DNA of 64,000 bases from PNAI01 sp035574295 (GCA_035574295.1 DATLYX010000139.1:1-64000), one strand, 5' to 3'; shown: positions 8,895 through 17,463, numbered from the stretch's first letter. The notes: a model not told the origin generated them from the letters alone. Translations and numbers: made by a program.

Positions 8895-9467
8895 ATGAAC
8901 AAGCCAGACGACCCCGTCACCATCAAGAAGTATGCAAATCGGCGACTCTACAACACCGGTACGAGCAGTTATGTGACGCTCGAAGACCTCGCCGCCATGG
9001 TCAAGGAAGGCGAGGATTTTGTTGTCTACGACGCCAAGACCAACGAGGACATCACGCGCTCGGTGCTTGCGCAAATCATTTTCGAGCAGGAGAACAAGGA
9101 AGGCCAGAATCTGCTTCCCATCAATTTCTTGCGTCAACTCATACGCTTCTACGGCGACAGCCTGCAGATGCTGGTGCCGCGCTACCTTGAGGTCTCGCTC
9201 GATACGCTGACGCGCGAGCAGGAGAAATTCCGCGCCCAGATGGCGCAGGCTTTCGGCATTGGCAATTTCGGCCTCATCGAGGATCAGGTGCGCCGAAACA
9301 TCGAGATGTTCGAGCGCGCCTTCGCCATGTTCACGCCGTTCGGCCGCGAGGCCAAGAGCGGCGAGGGTGAGAAGAAGACGGCAAGCGGCGAGATCGACGA
9401 TCTGAAAAGACAGATGGAAGAGATGCAGAAGCGACTCGACCGCCTGTCCGACAAGGACAAGACCTGA
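8895..9467 (+). CDS. phaR: Polyhydroxyalkanoate synthesis regulator PhaR
   Basis: A 190-aa DNA- and polymer-binding repressor of PHA genes. The N-terminal PHB_acc_N domain starts with VTIKKYANRRLYNTGTSSYVT and is followed by PHB_acc repeats (FLRQLIRFYGDSLQ, VPRYLEVSLD). The C-terminus is a charged coiled coil with the run MEEMQKRLDRLSDKDKT. In characterised systems PhaR represses phasin genes until it is titrated onto nascent granules. ATG 8895 is chosen because the family starts here; the ribosome-binding site is weak, and ATG 8880 is possible. It is divergent from phaAB, the classic alphaproteobacterial arrangement. Confidence 0.95.
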   Translation: MNKPDDPVTIKKYANRRLYNTGTSSYVTLEDLAAMVKEGEDFVVYDAKTNEDITRSVLAQIIFEQENKEGQNLLPINFLRQLIRFYGDSLQMLVPRYLEVSLDTLTREQEKFRAQMAQAFGIGNFGLIEDQVRRNIEMFERAFAMFTPFGREAKSGEGEKKTASGEIDDLKRQMEEMQKRLDRLSDKDKT

Positions 9468-9890
9468 ACGAGGCTGCAAAGGCGCCGCCTTTGGCAATCC
9501 CGGAACAGCGTAGCAAGCCGGCTTCATATTCTCTGCGCAAAATTTTTGCAGGAACTTTGCTCGACACAGCGACCTGACGCGCCATAGCGCGTCGAAGACG
9601 CGCGTGAACGTGCTTTCGGCATCAACCTGTTCCTTCCAGAGGGAGATAAAACGGGTTGGGAAAGATCGCGCGCTGGCGGTTTCGCCCCCGACGTCGATGT
9701 GCGGCTTAAGTGCTGCCCCATTTCGGGAACCGAGCGACAGGTCAAGGCGCAACCTTTTCCGAAAAGCGCGGTTGATACCCCGCTATTCCCTTGCATTGCG
9801 CCATTGGCGGCCTGCTCGAAGCGCGGCACGCCGTTTGCGACGTCGAAGGCGTTGGGACGTTGTCTGTCCCGTTTCGATACAGGGCTGGCC
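9468..9890. other. Intergenic stretch with no supported gene
   Basis: About 420 bp between phaR and the next small gene. Reading frames here have no recognisable protein character. A small GACGCG/CGCGTC stem is the only structure noticed. It presumably carries the promoter of the 84-aa gene downstream. Confidence 0.5.
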
Positions 9891-10145
9891 ATGCGGGAAA
9901 CTGAAGCTTACGAGCCGAGTTCGAACGGCCGCGCGCTGGTTCCGCTGTCTGCAGCCTCCGAAACCCTGCGCCCGCAGGCCTTTGTACGTCAGCCAGCGAG
10001 TTTCCTTGCGCACCTGATCGCGACCAAACAGGCCCTGCCGCAGACGCGCGAACGGCGCCGCGAAGCGCCCGCTGTTGCCGCCGCCATTTACGCCGCAATG
10101 GCCAACGTCGCCGTTCCAGGCCAATCCGAGTGCGCCCGCCTTTGA
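9891..10145 (+). CDS. Conserved small hypothetical protein
   Basis: An 84-aa protein with no signal peptide or membrane segment. The central part, PASFLAHLIATKQ followed by PQTRERRREAP, resembles a small uncharacterised protein I recall as common in Rhizobiales genomes (pattern FLAxLIATK...PQTRxRRRxxP), which argues that this is a real gene. The N-terminal RALVPLSAASE stretch fits the same family. No function is known. It ends 27 bp before the convergent end of rpmF. The frame is open further upstream, but homology and length favour ATG 9891. Confidence 0.65.
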   Translation: MRETEAYEPSSNGRALVPLSAASETLRPQAFVRQPASFLAHLIATKQALPQTRERRREAPAVAAAIYAAMANVAVPGQSECARL

Positions 10146-10172
10146 AGCGCCGCAGCGCCTTGGCCGCGACCG

Positions 10173-10358
10173 TCAGATTTCCGTTTTCGGCTTGAGCACC
10201 TGACGGCCCTTGTACATGCCGGTCTTCAGGTCGATGTGGTGCGGCCGGCGCAATTCGCCGGAGTCCTTGTCCTCCACATAGGTCGGCTTCTTGAGCGCGT
10301 CGGCCGAGCGGCGCATGCCGCGCTTGGACGGAGAGACTTTCTTCTTCGGCACCGCCAT
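10173..10358 (-). CDS. rpmF: 50S ribosomal protein L32
   Basis: A 61-aa basic protein beginning MAVPKKKVSPSKRGMRRS, the invariant N-terminus of bacterial L32, and continuing with the alphaproteobacterial HIDLKTGMYKGRQVL ending. It lacks the zinc-binding cysteines found in some L32 proteins, as expected for this group. AAGGAG lies seven bases before the ATG. It is downstream of mtgA on the same strand with 91 bp between, a common neighbourhood in Rhizobiales. Confidence 0.97.
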   Translation of the reverse strand: MAVPKKKVSPSKRGMRRSADALKKPTYVEDKDSGELRRPHHIDLKTGMYKGRQVLKPKTEI

Positions 10359-10449
10359 GGCGGGTCTCCTTGGCGCCCGGCCCCGCCGGGCGGAACGACA
10401 ATGATCGGAGGCCGGCTTATAGAGCAGGGCGCCGCGCGGCGCCAGTGGG

Positions 10450-11157
10450 TCAACGCAGGCGCACGCACGCATCGATGGCGGCCGGCGCCGCGGCGGCGCG
10501 CGCCTGGTGCGTATTGGCGATGCGTTGCACCGCGCGCCGCGGCGTGCGCGCATCGCGCCGCACCGGGTTGGGCAGCACTGCGGTAAGCCGCGCCGCCTCC
10601 GCCGGCGTAAGATCGCGCGCCGATTTGCCGAACGCCCGCCGCGCCCCGGCCTCGACGCCGAATTCGCCGTTCGGGCCCCATTCCGCCACATTGAGATAGA
10701 TTTCCAGGATCCGCCGCTTGGGCAGGACGAAATCGATCCAATATGCCAGAGGCAATTCCAGCCCTTTGCGGATCACGCTCCGCCCCTGCCAAAGGAACAG
10801 GTTTTTGGCCGTCTGCTGCGTGATCGTCGAGCCGCCGCGCATCGCCTCGATGCCGTCTGCTGCTTCGATCGCCTCGCGCAGTTCCTGCCAGTCCACCCCG
10901 CGGTGGCTGCAAAACCGCGCGTCCTCCGCCACGATCACCGTGCGCACCAGCGCCGGCGCGATCGCCTCGATTGGCACATAGCTGCGCACGACCCGCTGGC
11001 CGGTCAGCCAGCGCCAGATCATGGGCGTGGAGACCGGCGTCATATAGCGGTAGAGCGGCGTGAGCAAATAGGGCGCGACCAACCAGCAGGCCAGAATGAT
11101 GAGGGCCCAGCGCAGGGCGCGGCCGAGGAATTTTGGCAGACTCTGGAACAGGGCCAT
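10450..11157 (-). CDS. mtgA: Monofunctional biosynthetic peptidoglycan transglycosylase
   Basis: A 235-aa inner-membrane glycosyltransferase of family GT51 that polymerises lipid II into glycan strands. One N-terminal membrane helix (about residues 15-33) is followed by the GT51 motifs: VIVAEDARFCSHRG with the catalytic glutamate, RGGSTITQQTAKNLFLW, and RRILEIYLNVAEWG. There is no transpeptidase domain, which separates it from the class A PBP at 51.5 kb. It is divergent from the ispA-like gene. Confidence 0.95.
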   Translation of the reverse strand: MALFQSLPKFLGRALRWALIILACWLVAPYLLTPLYRYMTPVSTPMIWRWLTGQRVVRSYVPIEAIAPALVRTVIVAEDARFCSHRGVDWQELREAIEAADGIEAMRGGSTITQQTAKNLFLWQGRSVIRKGLELPLAYWIDFVLPKRRILEIYLNVAEWGPNGEFGVEAGARRAFGKSARDLTPAEAARLTAVLPNPVRRDARTPRRAVQRIANTHQARAAAAPAAIDACVRLR

Positions 11158-11247
11158 GGCCTCTTATACCTTCGACGCGACCTTGGCGGCGGCGGGAAGG
11201 CGTCGCTGCCGCCGCAACCCGCAACATGAAAAGTCCTAAGGCGGGAC

Positions 11248-12231
11248 ATGCCCGTGAGCGCAAAGACCTCGGCCGGCCGGACCCGCGGCTCCGCACAAGC
11301 CGCGCCAAGCAACGCCGATGCTCGATTCGCCGCCCGCCTCAGGGTCGCCGCCCACGCCATCGAACGACTGCTCGACCGTGTTCTGTCGCCGCAGCCCGCG
11401 CGCGGCGAAATCGCGCGGCCGCCCCGGCTGATCGAGGCCATGCGTTACGCCACCCTCGGCGGCGGCAAACGGCTGCGCCCGCTGCTGGTGTTGGAGTCCG
11501 CCGCACTGTTTCGCGTGCCACGGCAGCGGGCGCTGACGGTCGCCGCGGCAGTCGAATGCGTACACTGCTATTCGCTTGTGCATGACGACCTTCCGTCCAT
11601 GGACGACGATGCGCTGCGCCGCGGCCGCCCGACGCTGCATCGCGCCTTTGACGAGGCAACCGCGATTCTCGCCGGCGACAGCCTGCTCACGCTCGCCTTC
11701 GATCTTCTGTCGCGCCCGCAAACCCACCCTGACGCTGCGGTTCGCGTTGCGCTGATTTCCGAGCTTGCACGCGCCGCCGGATGTGCCGGCATGACCGGCG
11801 GCCAGATGCTCGATCTTGCCGCGGAAGGCCGCTTCGGCGCGGTGCGCTTGGGCGAACGCGAGATTATCGAGCTCGACGCCATGAAGACCGGCGCGCTCAT
11901 CCGTTTTGCCTGCATTGCCGGCGCGATCCTCGCAAAAGCGCCGCGCTCCGCACAGGCGGCGCTGGCGCGCTACGGCGAGGCGCTCGGCCAAGCGTTCCAG
12001 ATCGCCGACGATCTGCTCGACGTCGAGGGCGACCCCGCCGCGCTGGGCAAACCCACGGGCAAGGATGCCGACCGCGGCAAGGCCACCCTGGTGTCCGCAC
12101 TGGGGACGTCCGGCGCGCGGACGCGCCTCGCCGATCTCGTCGCCGACGCCGAGCGTGCGCTGAGGCCGTTCGGCCCGGCGGCAAGGATGCTGCGCGCCGC
12201 AGCCCATTTCGTCGCAACCCGGCGCGCCTGA
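11248..12231 (+). CDS. ispA: Polyprenyl synthetase, probable farnesyl diphosphate synthase IspA
   Basis: A 327-aa trans-isoprenyl diphosphate synthase. The first aspartate-rich motif is DDLPSMD (residues 113-119) within HCYSLVHDDLPSMDDD, and the second is DDLLDVEGD. GGGKRLRP binds isopentenyl diphosphate. The HxYSLxHDDLPxMDDD context is that of IspA-type bacterial farnesyl diphosphate synthases, so C15 product is likely, although geranylgeranyl synthases look similar. The N-terminal 25 residues are not conserved, and the start could be internal. With ispG 0.8 kb away, two isoprenoid genes are close together here. Confidence 0.85.
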   Translation: MPVSAKTSAGRTRGSAQAAPSNADARFAARLRVAAHAIERLLDRVLSPQPARGEIARPPRLIEAMRYATLGGGKRLRPLLVLESAALFRVPRQRALTVAAAVECVHCYSLVHDDLPSMDDDALRRGRPTLHRAFDEATAILAGDSLLTLAFDLLSRPQTHPDAAVRVALISELARAAGCAGMTGGQMLDLAAEGRFGAVRLGEREIIELDAMKTGALIRFACIAGAILAKAPRSAQAALARYGEALGQAFQIADDLLDVEGDPAALGKPTGKDADRGKATLVSALGTSGARTRLADLVADAERALRPFGPAARMLRAAAHFVATRRA

Positions 12232-12354
12232 TGTCTCCATCAACCCCGGAGCAGCGGGTATGACCAATTTGCCGCGCGCATTGCGCATTTCATCCTCCCC
12301 GCCGTCACACCGCCGCAATCTGGCGGGAGCATCCGGCGATACGGAGAGGGAACG

Positions 12355-12936
12355 ATGCGTCCATTGCAGCTTGTCGCCGCGGCAGTGTTTGCCGTCTCGG
12401 CGCTGATCCAGCCCACCCCCGTCCGCGCCCAGGCGGTCCAGATTGAGCGCATCGACATCAGCGAAGTCGGCATCTATTGCGCCGACACCATCGGCCGCAT
12501 TCCCTTTGACGAGCACCCGGGCGGTTTTCGCAACATCGTGACCAACATCAAGCTGCTCAAGCAGACCACGGAGATTCCCGCGTTGCTCGGCACCCGCTTT
12601 GGTTTCTACTACGCGGTTGCCGGCCGGCCGCACGGCGCGAGCTCAACGCTGCGCACGGTGACGAAGTATCCCTCACCCGGCCTGCGCGATCCCGATCAGG
12701 GCAAGACGTTCCTGACCAGCGGCCATTCCTATGCCGCCACCATCGGCGGCACGGGCTATCAGGGGTATCATCTCGAATACGACTGGGAGGTTGTTCCCGG
12801 CGTTTGGACTTTCGAATTTTGGCAGCAGGATCGCAAAGTCGGCGAACAGCGGCTGACGCTGGTTGAGCCGCAACGGCATGATCAGCGCCGCCTCACCTGC
12901 GCCCCGCAGATCAGCCGCCTCATGCAGCCGCGGTGA
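12355..12936 (+). CDS. DUF3859 secreted protein
   Basis: A 193-aa protein with a signal peptide (cleavage near PVRAQA) and a mature beta-rich domain matching DUF3859: the start VQIERIDISEVGIYCADT, a central TRFGFYYAVAGRP strand, and the ending PGVWTFEFWQQDRKVGEQRLTLV. The family has no known function. Residues after about 170 (RHDQRRLTCAPQISRL) appear to be a non-conserved tail. It converges on ispG with 50 bp between stops. Confidence 0.75.
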   Translation: MRPLQLVAAAVFAVSALIQPTPVRAQAVQIERIDISEVGIYCADTIGRIPFDEHPGGFRNIVTNIKLLKQTTEIPALLGTRFGFYYAVAGRPHGASSTLRTVTKYPSPGLRDPDQGKTFLTSGHSYAATIGGTGYQGYHLEYDWEVVPGVWTFEFWQQDRKVGEQRLTLVEPQRHDQRRLTCAPQISRLMQPR

Positions 12937-12986
12937 TCCCGCCCGCCGCGCCTTCGGGCAGCGGCGACCGAGCGCGCACAGGCCTG

Positions 12987-14243
12987 CTACTCCGCCGCGC
13001 GCCTTCCGGCGCCGCCGAAGCGCCGCTCGATGTAGTCCACCACCATCTGCTTGAATTCCGCCGCGATCGAAGGCCCGCGCAGCGTGGCCGCCTTCTTGCC
13101 GTCGATGAACACCGGCGCCGCCGGCTGCTCGCCGGTGCCCGGCAATGAGATGCCGATGTCGGCGTGCTTGGACTCCCCCGGCCCGTTCACGATGCAGCCC
13201 ATCACCGCCACGTTGAGTGTTTCGACGCCCGGATAGCGCATCTTCCACTGCGGCATCTGCTCGCGGATGAAGTTTTGGATGTCGCTCGCCAGTTCCTGGA
13301 ATGTGGGCGAAGTCGTTCGCCCGCAACCTGGACAAGCCGCAACCAACGGCATGAACGTGCGCAGGCCCATGGTCTGCAACAGCTCCTGCGCGACCTTCAC
13401 CTCGAACGTGCGGTCCCCGCCCGGGTCCGGCGTGAGCGAGACCCGGATCGTATCGCCGATGCCCTGTTGCAGCAGCACGGCCATGGCCGCGCTCGAGGCC
13501 ACGATCCCTTTCGAGCCCATGCCTGCTTCGGTTAATCCCAGGTGCAGGGCGTAGTTCGAGCGGCGAGCAAGCTCCGTGTATACCGCGATCAAATCCTGCA
13601 CCGCCGACACTTTCGCCGACAGGACGATCTTCGAACGCGGCAGGCCGATCTCTTCCGCGCGCTCGGCCGACAACAACGCCGACTGCACCATCGCCTCGCG
13701 CGTCACCGCGCGGGCGTCGCGCGGGTTCGACAGCCGTGCGTTTTCATCCATCAGCCGCGTGAGCAGATCCTGGTCGAGCGAACCCCAGTTGGCGCCGATC
13801 CGCACCGGCTTGTTGTTCTTGAGCGCAATCTCGATGATGGCGGCGAACTGCCGGTCTTTCTTTTCCTTGAAGCCGACATTGCCCGGATTGATGCGATATT
13901 TGTCCAGCGCCTCGGCGCAGGCCGGATGCTCGCTGAGCAGCTTGTGCCCGATGTAGTGGAAATCGCCGATCAACGGCACGCTCACGCCGAGCTGCGCCAG
14001 CCGGTCGCGGATACGCGGCACTGCCGCGGCCGCCTCGGCCCGATCCACCGTGATACGCACGAGCTCGGAGCCCGCCCGCGCCAGCGCCGCCACCTGCTGC
14101 GCTGTGGCTTCCACATCCGCAGTGTCGGTATTGGTCATCGACTGTACGACGATCGGCGCGCCGCCGCCGATCGTCACGCTGCCGACCGACACCGGCACCG
14201 TTCTGTGCCTTGCTTGCGCGGTTGCTTCCGGTCGAGGTTCCAT
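12987..14243 (-). CDS. ispG: 4-hydroxy-3-methylbut-2-enyl diphosphate synthase IspG
   Basis: A 418-aa [4Fe-4S] enzyme of the MEP isoprenoid pathway that converts the cyclic diphosphate MEcPP to HMBPP. It has the TIM-barrel start with IVVQSMTNTDTADVEAT, the GDFHYIGHKLL and RINPGNVG loops, and the C-terminal cluster domain with ligand cysteines in CPGCGRT and MGCIVNGPGESKHAD. Length matches alphaproteobacterial IspG. Strongly identified. Confidence 0.97.
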   Translation of the reverse strand: MEPRPEATAQARHRTVPVSVGSVTIGGGAPIVVQSMTNTDTADVEATAQQVAALARAGSELVRITVDRAEAAAAVPRIRDRLAQLGVSVPLIGDFHYIGHKLLSEHPACAEALDKYRINPGNVGFKEKKDRQFAAIIEIALKNNKPVRIGANWGSLDQDLLTRLMDENARLSNPRDARAVTREAMVQSALLSAERAEEIGLPRSKIVLSAKVSAVQDLIAVYTELARRSNYALHLGLTEAGMGSKGIVASSAAMAVLLQQGIGDTIRVSLTPDPGGDRTFEVKVAQELLQTMGLRTFMPLVAACPGCGRTTSPTFQELASDIQNFIREQMPQWKMRYPGVETLNVAVMGCIVNGPGESKHADIGISLPGTGEQPAAPVFIDGKKAATLRGPSIAAEFKQMVVDYIERRFGGAGRRAAE

Positions 14244-14269
14244 TTTTTGAGCCTGTCCGTATTCCGCTC

Positions 14270-14289
14270 ATTCCCACACAAGCGGGAAT
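14270..14289. repeat. Small intergenic hairpin (ATTCCC...GGGAAT)
   Basis: ATTCCC and GGGAAT flank an eight-base loop, ACACAAGC, in the ispG-zur gap. It resembles the ATTCCCGCGCAAGCGGGAAT-type intergenic repeat and shares its GCAAGC loop with the hairpin at 35118. Confidence 0.55.
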
Positions 14290-14379
14290 CCAGCAGTTGA
14301 CCTGTTGGAGCTTCCAGCCCTCGGTTCCCGCTTTCGCAGAAACGAGCGGCTCAATGCAGGCAATCGCTTCTGCATGCGA

Positions 14380-14865
14380 TTACGCCGCGGCTCGGCAATG
14401 CGCGCAGGTGCCGCTGATTTCGATCACCGGCGTCTTCGGCGAGAACCCTGCCGCGCGTGCGGCCGCCTTCACGTTTTCGGCAATGGCCGCACCCGATGCT
14501 TCGCCCACGTCGCCGCAACGCTCGCAGATGAGAAACACCACCATGTCGCCGCTGGCGTGATTGTTCACGCAGGCGACGAAGGCGTTGCGGCTTTCGATCC
14601 GGTGCACCAGACCCTGCTCGCGCAGGAAGTTGAGCGCGCGATAGACCGTGATCGGCGCCGGCCGCGCGCTCTTCTGGCCCGTGCGCTCGATGATTTCGTA
14701 GGCGCCGAGCGGCTTGTGGCTGGCGAGCAGCGCCTCCAGCACCTGCCGCCGCATCGGGGTGAGCCGCTGCGCGCGTTGCGCGCACAAGGCCTCCGCATGC
14801 GCCAACGCCTCGGCCGCGCAGCGGTCGTGGTCGTGGTCGGGCGCGTGGAATACGGTCTGGGCCAT
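14380..14865 (-). CDS. zur: Fur-family zinc uptake regulator Zur
   Basis: A 161-aa Fur-superfamily repressor. A winged helix with RLTPMRRQVLEALL and PITVYRALNFLREQGLVHRIESRNAFVAC is followed by a dimerisation domain with two CxxC pairs, C114/C117 (CERCGD) and C154/C157 (CAHC), that hold structural zinc. The NAFVAC wording and the His-rich N-terminus (HAPDHDHD) point to Zur rather than Fur or Irr. Zur represses zinc importers when zinc is plentiful. No znuABC genes are adjacent. It is divergent from the patatin gene, with a 17-bp palindrome in between. Confidence 0.9.
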   Translation of the reverse strand: MAQTVFHAPDHDHDRCAAEALAHAEALCAQRAQRLTPMRRQVLEALLASHKPLGAYEIIERTGQKSARPAPITVYRALNFLREQGLVHRIESRNAFVACVNNHASGDMVVFLICERCGDVGEASGAAIAENVKAAARAAGFSPKTPVIEISGTCAHCRAAA

Positions 14866-14961
14866 GCTTTGCGCCTAATTTAGCCCTCCGCGCGCCATTC
14901 CGCCAGAAAGTAGCTGATTTTTCCATGACTTGCCGCGCCATATTGCGGCGCCACAATTTTC

Positions 14962-14978
14962 TTATTGCAATGCAATAA
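14962..14978. promoter_or_regulatory. 17-bp palindrome in the zur/patatin divergent promoter region
   Basis: TTATTGCAATGCAATAA is a perfect palindrome about a central A, AT-rich in a GC-rich setting. It lies 97 bp from the zur start and 54 bp from the patatin start. Size and symmetry suit a dimeric Fur-superfamily regulator, possibly Zur autoregulation, but I cannot match it to a known Zur box. Confidence 0.45.
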
Positions 14979-15031
14979 ATGCTTCTTACGTTAGGTCTTT
15001 CCAGTTCGGCGGACGTGCAAGGAGGACCCCG

Positions 15032-16081
15032 ATGCTGCACCGTCTGTTGCCTGGGCTCAGGCCGCCCGCCACCCGGCCCAAAACCGTCAGCCTCGCGTTA
15101 CAAGGCGGCGGTGCGCACGGCGCCTTCACCTGGGGCGTGCTCGATTATCTTTTGGAGGACGGGCGGCTGAGGATTGAGGGCATCTCCGGCGCTTCCGCCG
15201 GCGCGGTCAACGCCGTGATGCTCGCCGACGGGCTTGCCCGCGGCGGCGCGCCGGAGGCCAGAACACGCCTGGCCGAATTCTGGCGCGCAGCAAGCCTTGG
15301 CGGCAATCTGCCCGGCCCGCAGCGTGCGGTGGTTGATCGCCTGTTGGCGTTGCTGCCGTTTCCCGGTTTTCCCATGCACGCTTTTGTCGACGGCGTCGCG
15401 CGCTTTCTTTCGCCCTACGATCTGAACCCGCTCGATATCAATCCGTTGAAGGATCTGATCGAGCGTCTGGTCGATTTCGACGCCGTGCGCGGCTACGCCG
15501 ACTTGAAACTGTTCGTATCGGCGACCAACGTCCACACCGGCACCGCGCGCGTTTTCGCCCGTGAGGAGATCACCGCCGATGTGGTGATGGCCTCGGCGGC
15601 GCTGCCCTACGTATTCCGCGCCGTCGAGATCGACGGTGTGCCCTATTGGGACGGCGGCTACAGCGGCAACCCCGCGCTCCTGCCGCTCGTTCAGGCCGCC
15701 GACAGCACCGACGTTCTGATTGTGCAGATCGTTCCGCCCGAGCGCCCCGCCACGCCGACGTCCGCGCGCGAAATCATTCATCGCATCAGCGAGATAACTT
15801 TCAACTCCTCCCTTGCCTCCGAGCTCAATACGCTGGCGCTGATCGGCCGGCTGATCGAGCAGGGCAAACTGAAGAGTTCCGCCGGTTTTCGCCGCGTCAA
15901 CCTTCACCGCATCGCCTTGCGCGGCGGCCGCCTGTCCGCCGCGAGCCGGCTGAAGACGGACTACGATTTTTTCCAAATGCTCCAGCGCGCCGGTCGCCGG
16001 GCCGCACGCCGCTTTCTGGAGGCCCATTACGACGACATCGGCGCGCGCAGCACGATTGAGCCGAGCATCGCTGCGGCGTAA
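15032..16081 (+). CDS. Patatin-like phospholipase
   Basis: A 349-aa patatin-family serine lipid hydrolase. The oxyanion-hole loop is LALQGGGAHG (about 21-30). The nucleophile is S55 in GASAG, and the dyad aspartate is D207 in YWDGGYSGNP, so the Ser-Asp dyad is complete. Such proteins release fatty acids from phospholipids. There is no signal peptide. ATG 15032 is chosen because AAGGAGGAC lies just upstream. The next gene, a macrodomain protein, starts 11 bp after the stop, so the two are probably co-transcribed. Confidence 0.92.
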   Translation: MLHRLLPGLRPPATRPKTVSLALQGGGAHGAFTWGVLDYLLEDGRLRIEGISGASAGAVNAVMLADGLARGGAPEARTRLAEFWRAASLGGNLPGPQRAVVDRLLALLPFPGFPMHAFVDGVARFLSPYDLNPLDINPLKDLIERLVDFDAVRGYADLKLFVSATNVHTGTARVFAREEITADVVMASAALPYVFRAVEIDGVPYWDGGYSGNPALLPLVQAADSTDVLIVQIVPPERPATPTSAREIIHRISEITFNSSLASELNTLALIGRLIEQGKLKSSAGFRRVNLHRIALRGGRLSAASRLKTDYDFFQMLQRAGRRAARRFLEAHYDDIGARSTIEPSIAAA

Positions 16082-16091
16082 AAATAACAAT

Positions 16092-16643
16092 ATGCAACCG
16101 CTGCTGATTGCCGAAGCCGGCGCAGCCCGGCTGGAGATTGTTGTCGCCGACATCACCACGCTGGATGTCGATGCCATCGTGAACGCCGCCAACCGAAGTC
16201 TGCTCGGCGGCGGCGGCGTGGACGGGGCGATCCACCGTGCCGCCGGCCCCGAGCTGCTCGAAGAGTGCAAAACGCTCGGTGGGTGCGAGACCGGTTCGGC
16301 CAAAATCACCCGCGGCTATAGGCTCAAGGCGCGCCATGTTATCCACGCCGTGGGCCCGGTCTGGAGCGGCGGCGAAAAGCGCGAACAGGAGCTGCTCGCC
16401 TCCTGCTACCGCACCGCGCTCTCCCTTGCGACCGAGCACAAGCTGCGGTCGATTGCGTTTCCCGCCATTTCGACCGGCGTCTATCGCTTCCCGCCCGACC
16501 TTGCCGCGCGCACCGCGGTCGGCACCGTGGTGTCCGAGCTCGCCGGCAGTTCATCGAGCATCACGCGCGTGATTTTCTGTTGCTTCGCGCAGGAGTCGGC
16601 TGACCACCACATGCGCGCCTTCGCCGAACTGGGGCTCGCCTGA
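16092..16643 (+). CDS. Macrodomain protein, probable O-acetyl-ADP-ribose deacetylase
   Basis: A 183-aa single macrodomain of the MacroD/YmdB type. Diagnostic segments are AIVNAANRSLLGGGGVDGAIH (the ADP-ribose binding and catalytic loop), HVIHAVGPVW, and AFPAISTGVYRFP (the diphosphate-binding loop). Members hydrolyse O-acetyl-ADP-ribose and remove ADP-ribose from acidic residues. It is immediately downstream of the patatin gene. No ADP-ribosyltransferase or sirtuin gene is visible nearby. Confidence 0.92.
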   Translation: MQPLLIAEAGAARLEIVVADITTLDVDAIVNAANRSLLGGGGVDGAIHRAAGPELLEECKTLGGCETGSAKITRGYRLKARHVIHAVGPVWSGGEKREQELLASCYRTALSLATEHKLRSIAFPAISTGVYRFPPDLAARTAVGTVVSELAGSSSSITRVIFCCFAQESADHHMRAFAELGLA

Positions 16644-16665
16644 GCCCTCTCCTCGCTTGCGGGGG

Positions 16666-17463
16666 CTACCCCTTCGGCTCCGCGTCGAGCCGCACGATCC
16701 AGCCCTCCATGCCCGCCTTCGCCGCCGGATAGCGGCGCACCACTTCCGGGTCATGCCCCGGCACCACATGCGCCGGCGAAGTCGCAAGTTGTTTGAGCCG
16801 GGAGTAACCCTCCAGCACCTCTTCGAGATTGTAAGTGGTAGGAAACACGCGCCCCTGCTCCATGTGGGTGTAAAGGTGCGTCGCGTCCGAGGCGAGCACC
16901 ACATAGCCGCGCCGCGTCTTCACCCGCACGCATTGCAGCCCCTTGGCATGGCCGCCGATGTGATGCACGGAAATTCCCGGCGCAATCTCCTCGGCGCCGT
17001 CGTGGAACACGACGCGCCCGGCGAACACTTTGCGCACCATCGCCACCACATAGTCCTCCTCGTAGGAATTGCGCAGTTGCTGGTGGCACATGCAGCGCCC
17101 GGTGCAATATGCCATCTCGCGGTCCTGGAGATGGTAGCGGGCGCGCGGGAACAGATCGTAGTTGCCACAGTGGTCGTAATGCATGTGGCTGATGATGACG
17201 TTCTCGACCTTGTCCGGATCGATGCCGAGCGCGGTAAGCCCCTGCCGCACCGGCGTCACCAATTCCCGCTTGCGGCGCGTGCCGACCGTCTCGTCGAAGC
17301 CGGTATCGACCACGACGGTCTCCTTCGCGCCGACGATGGCCCATACGAAATAATCGAGCGGCTGCAGAATATCGTGCGGATCGCCGCCGATATAATTTTC
17401 CCCCGCCTTGCGCTTGTGGTGGCCGTAGCGGATGGCAAAGATGTCGTAGGTGTCGTCGGTCAT
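16666..17463 (-). CDS. Metallo-beta-lactamase-fold hydrolase, lactonase-like
   Basis: A 265-aa metallo-hydrolase with the complete dinuclear zinc motif HxHxDH (H93, H95, D97, H98 in SHMHYDHCG), a later histidine in HHIGGHAKG and an aspartate in LASDATH. The layout resembles N-acyl-homoserine lactonases of the AiiA/AttM type. In this catabolic setting it may act on another lactone or thioester instead. It is the last gene of a long minus-strand cluster that begins at 25232. The start follows AGGGG with short spacing. Confidence 0.82.
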   Translation of the reverse strand: MTDDTYDIFAIRYGHHKRKAGENYIGGDPHDILQPLDYFVWAIVGAKETVVVDTGFDETVGTRRKRELVTPVRQGLTALGIDPDKVENVIISHMHYDHCGNYDLFPRARYHLQDREMAYCTGRCMCHQQLRNSYEEDYVVAMVRKVFAGRVVFHDGAEEIAPGISVHHIGGHAKGLQCVRVKTRRGYVVLASDATHLYTHMEQGRVFPTTYNLEEVLEGYSRLKQLATSPAHVVPGHDPEVVRRYPAAKAGMEGWIVRLDAEPKG

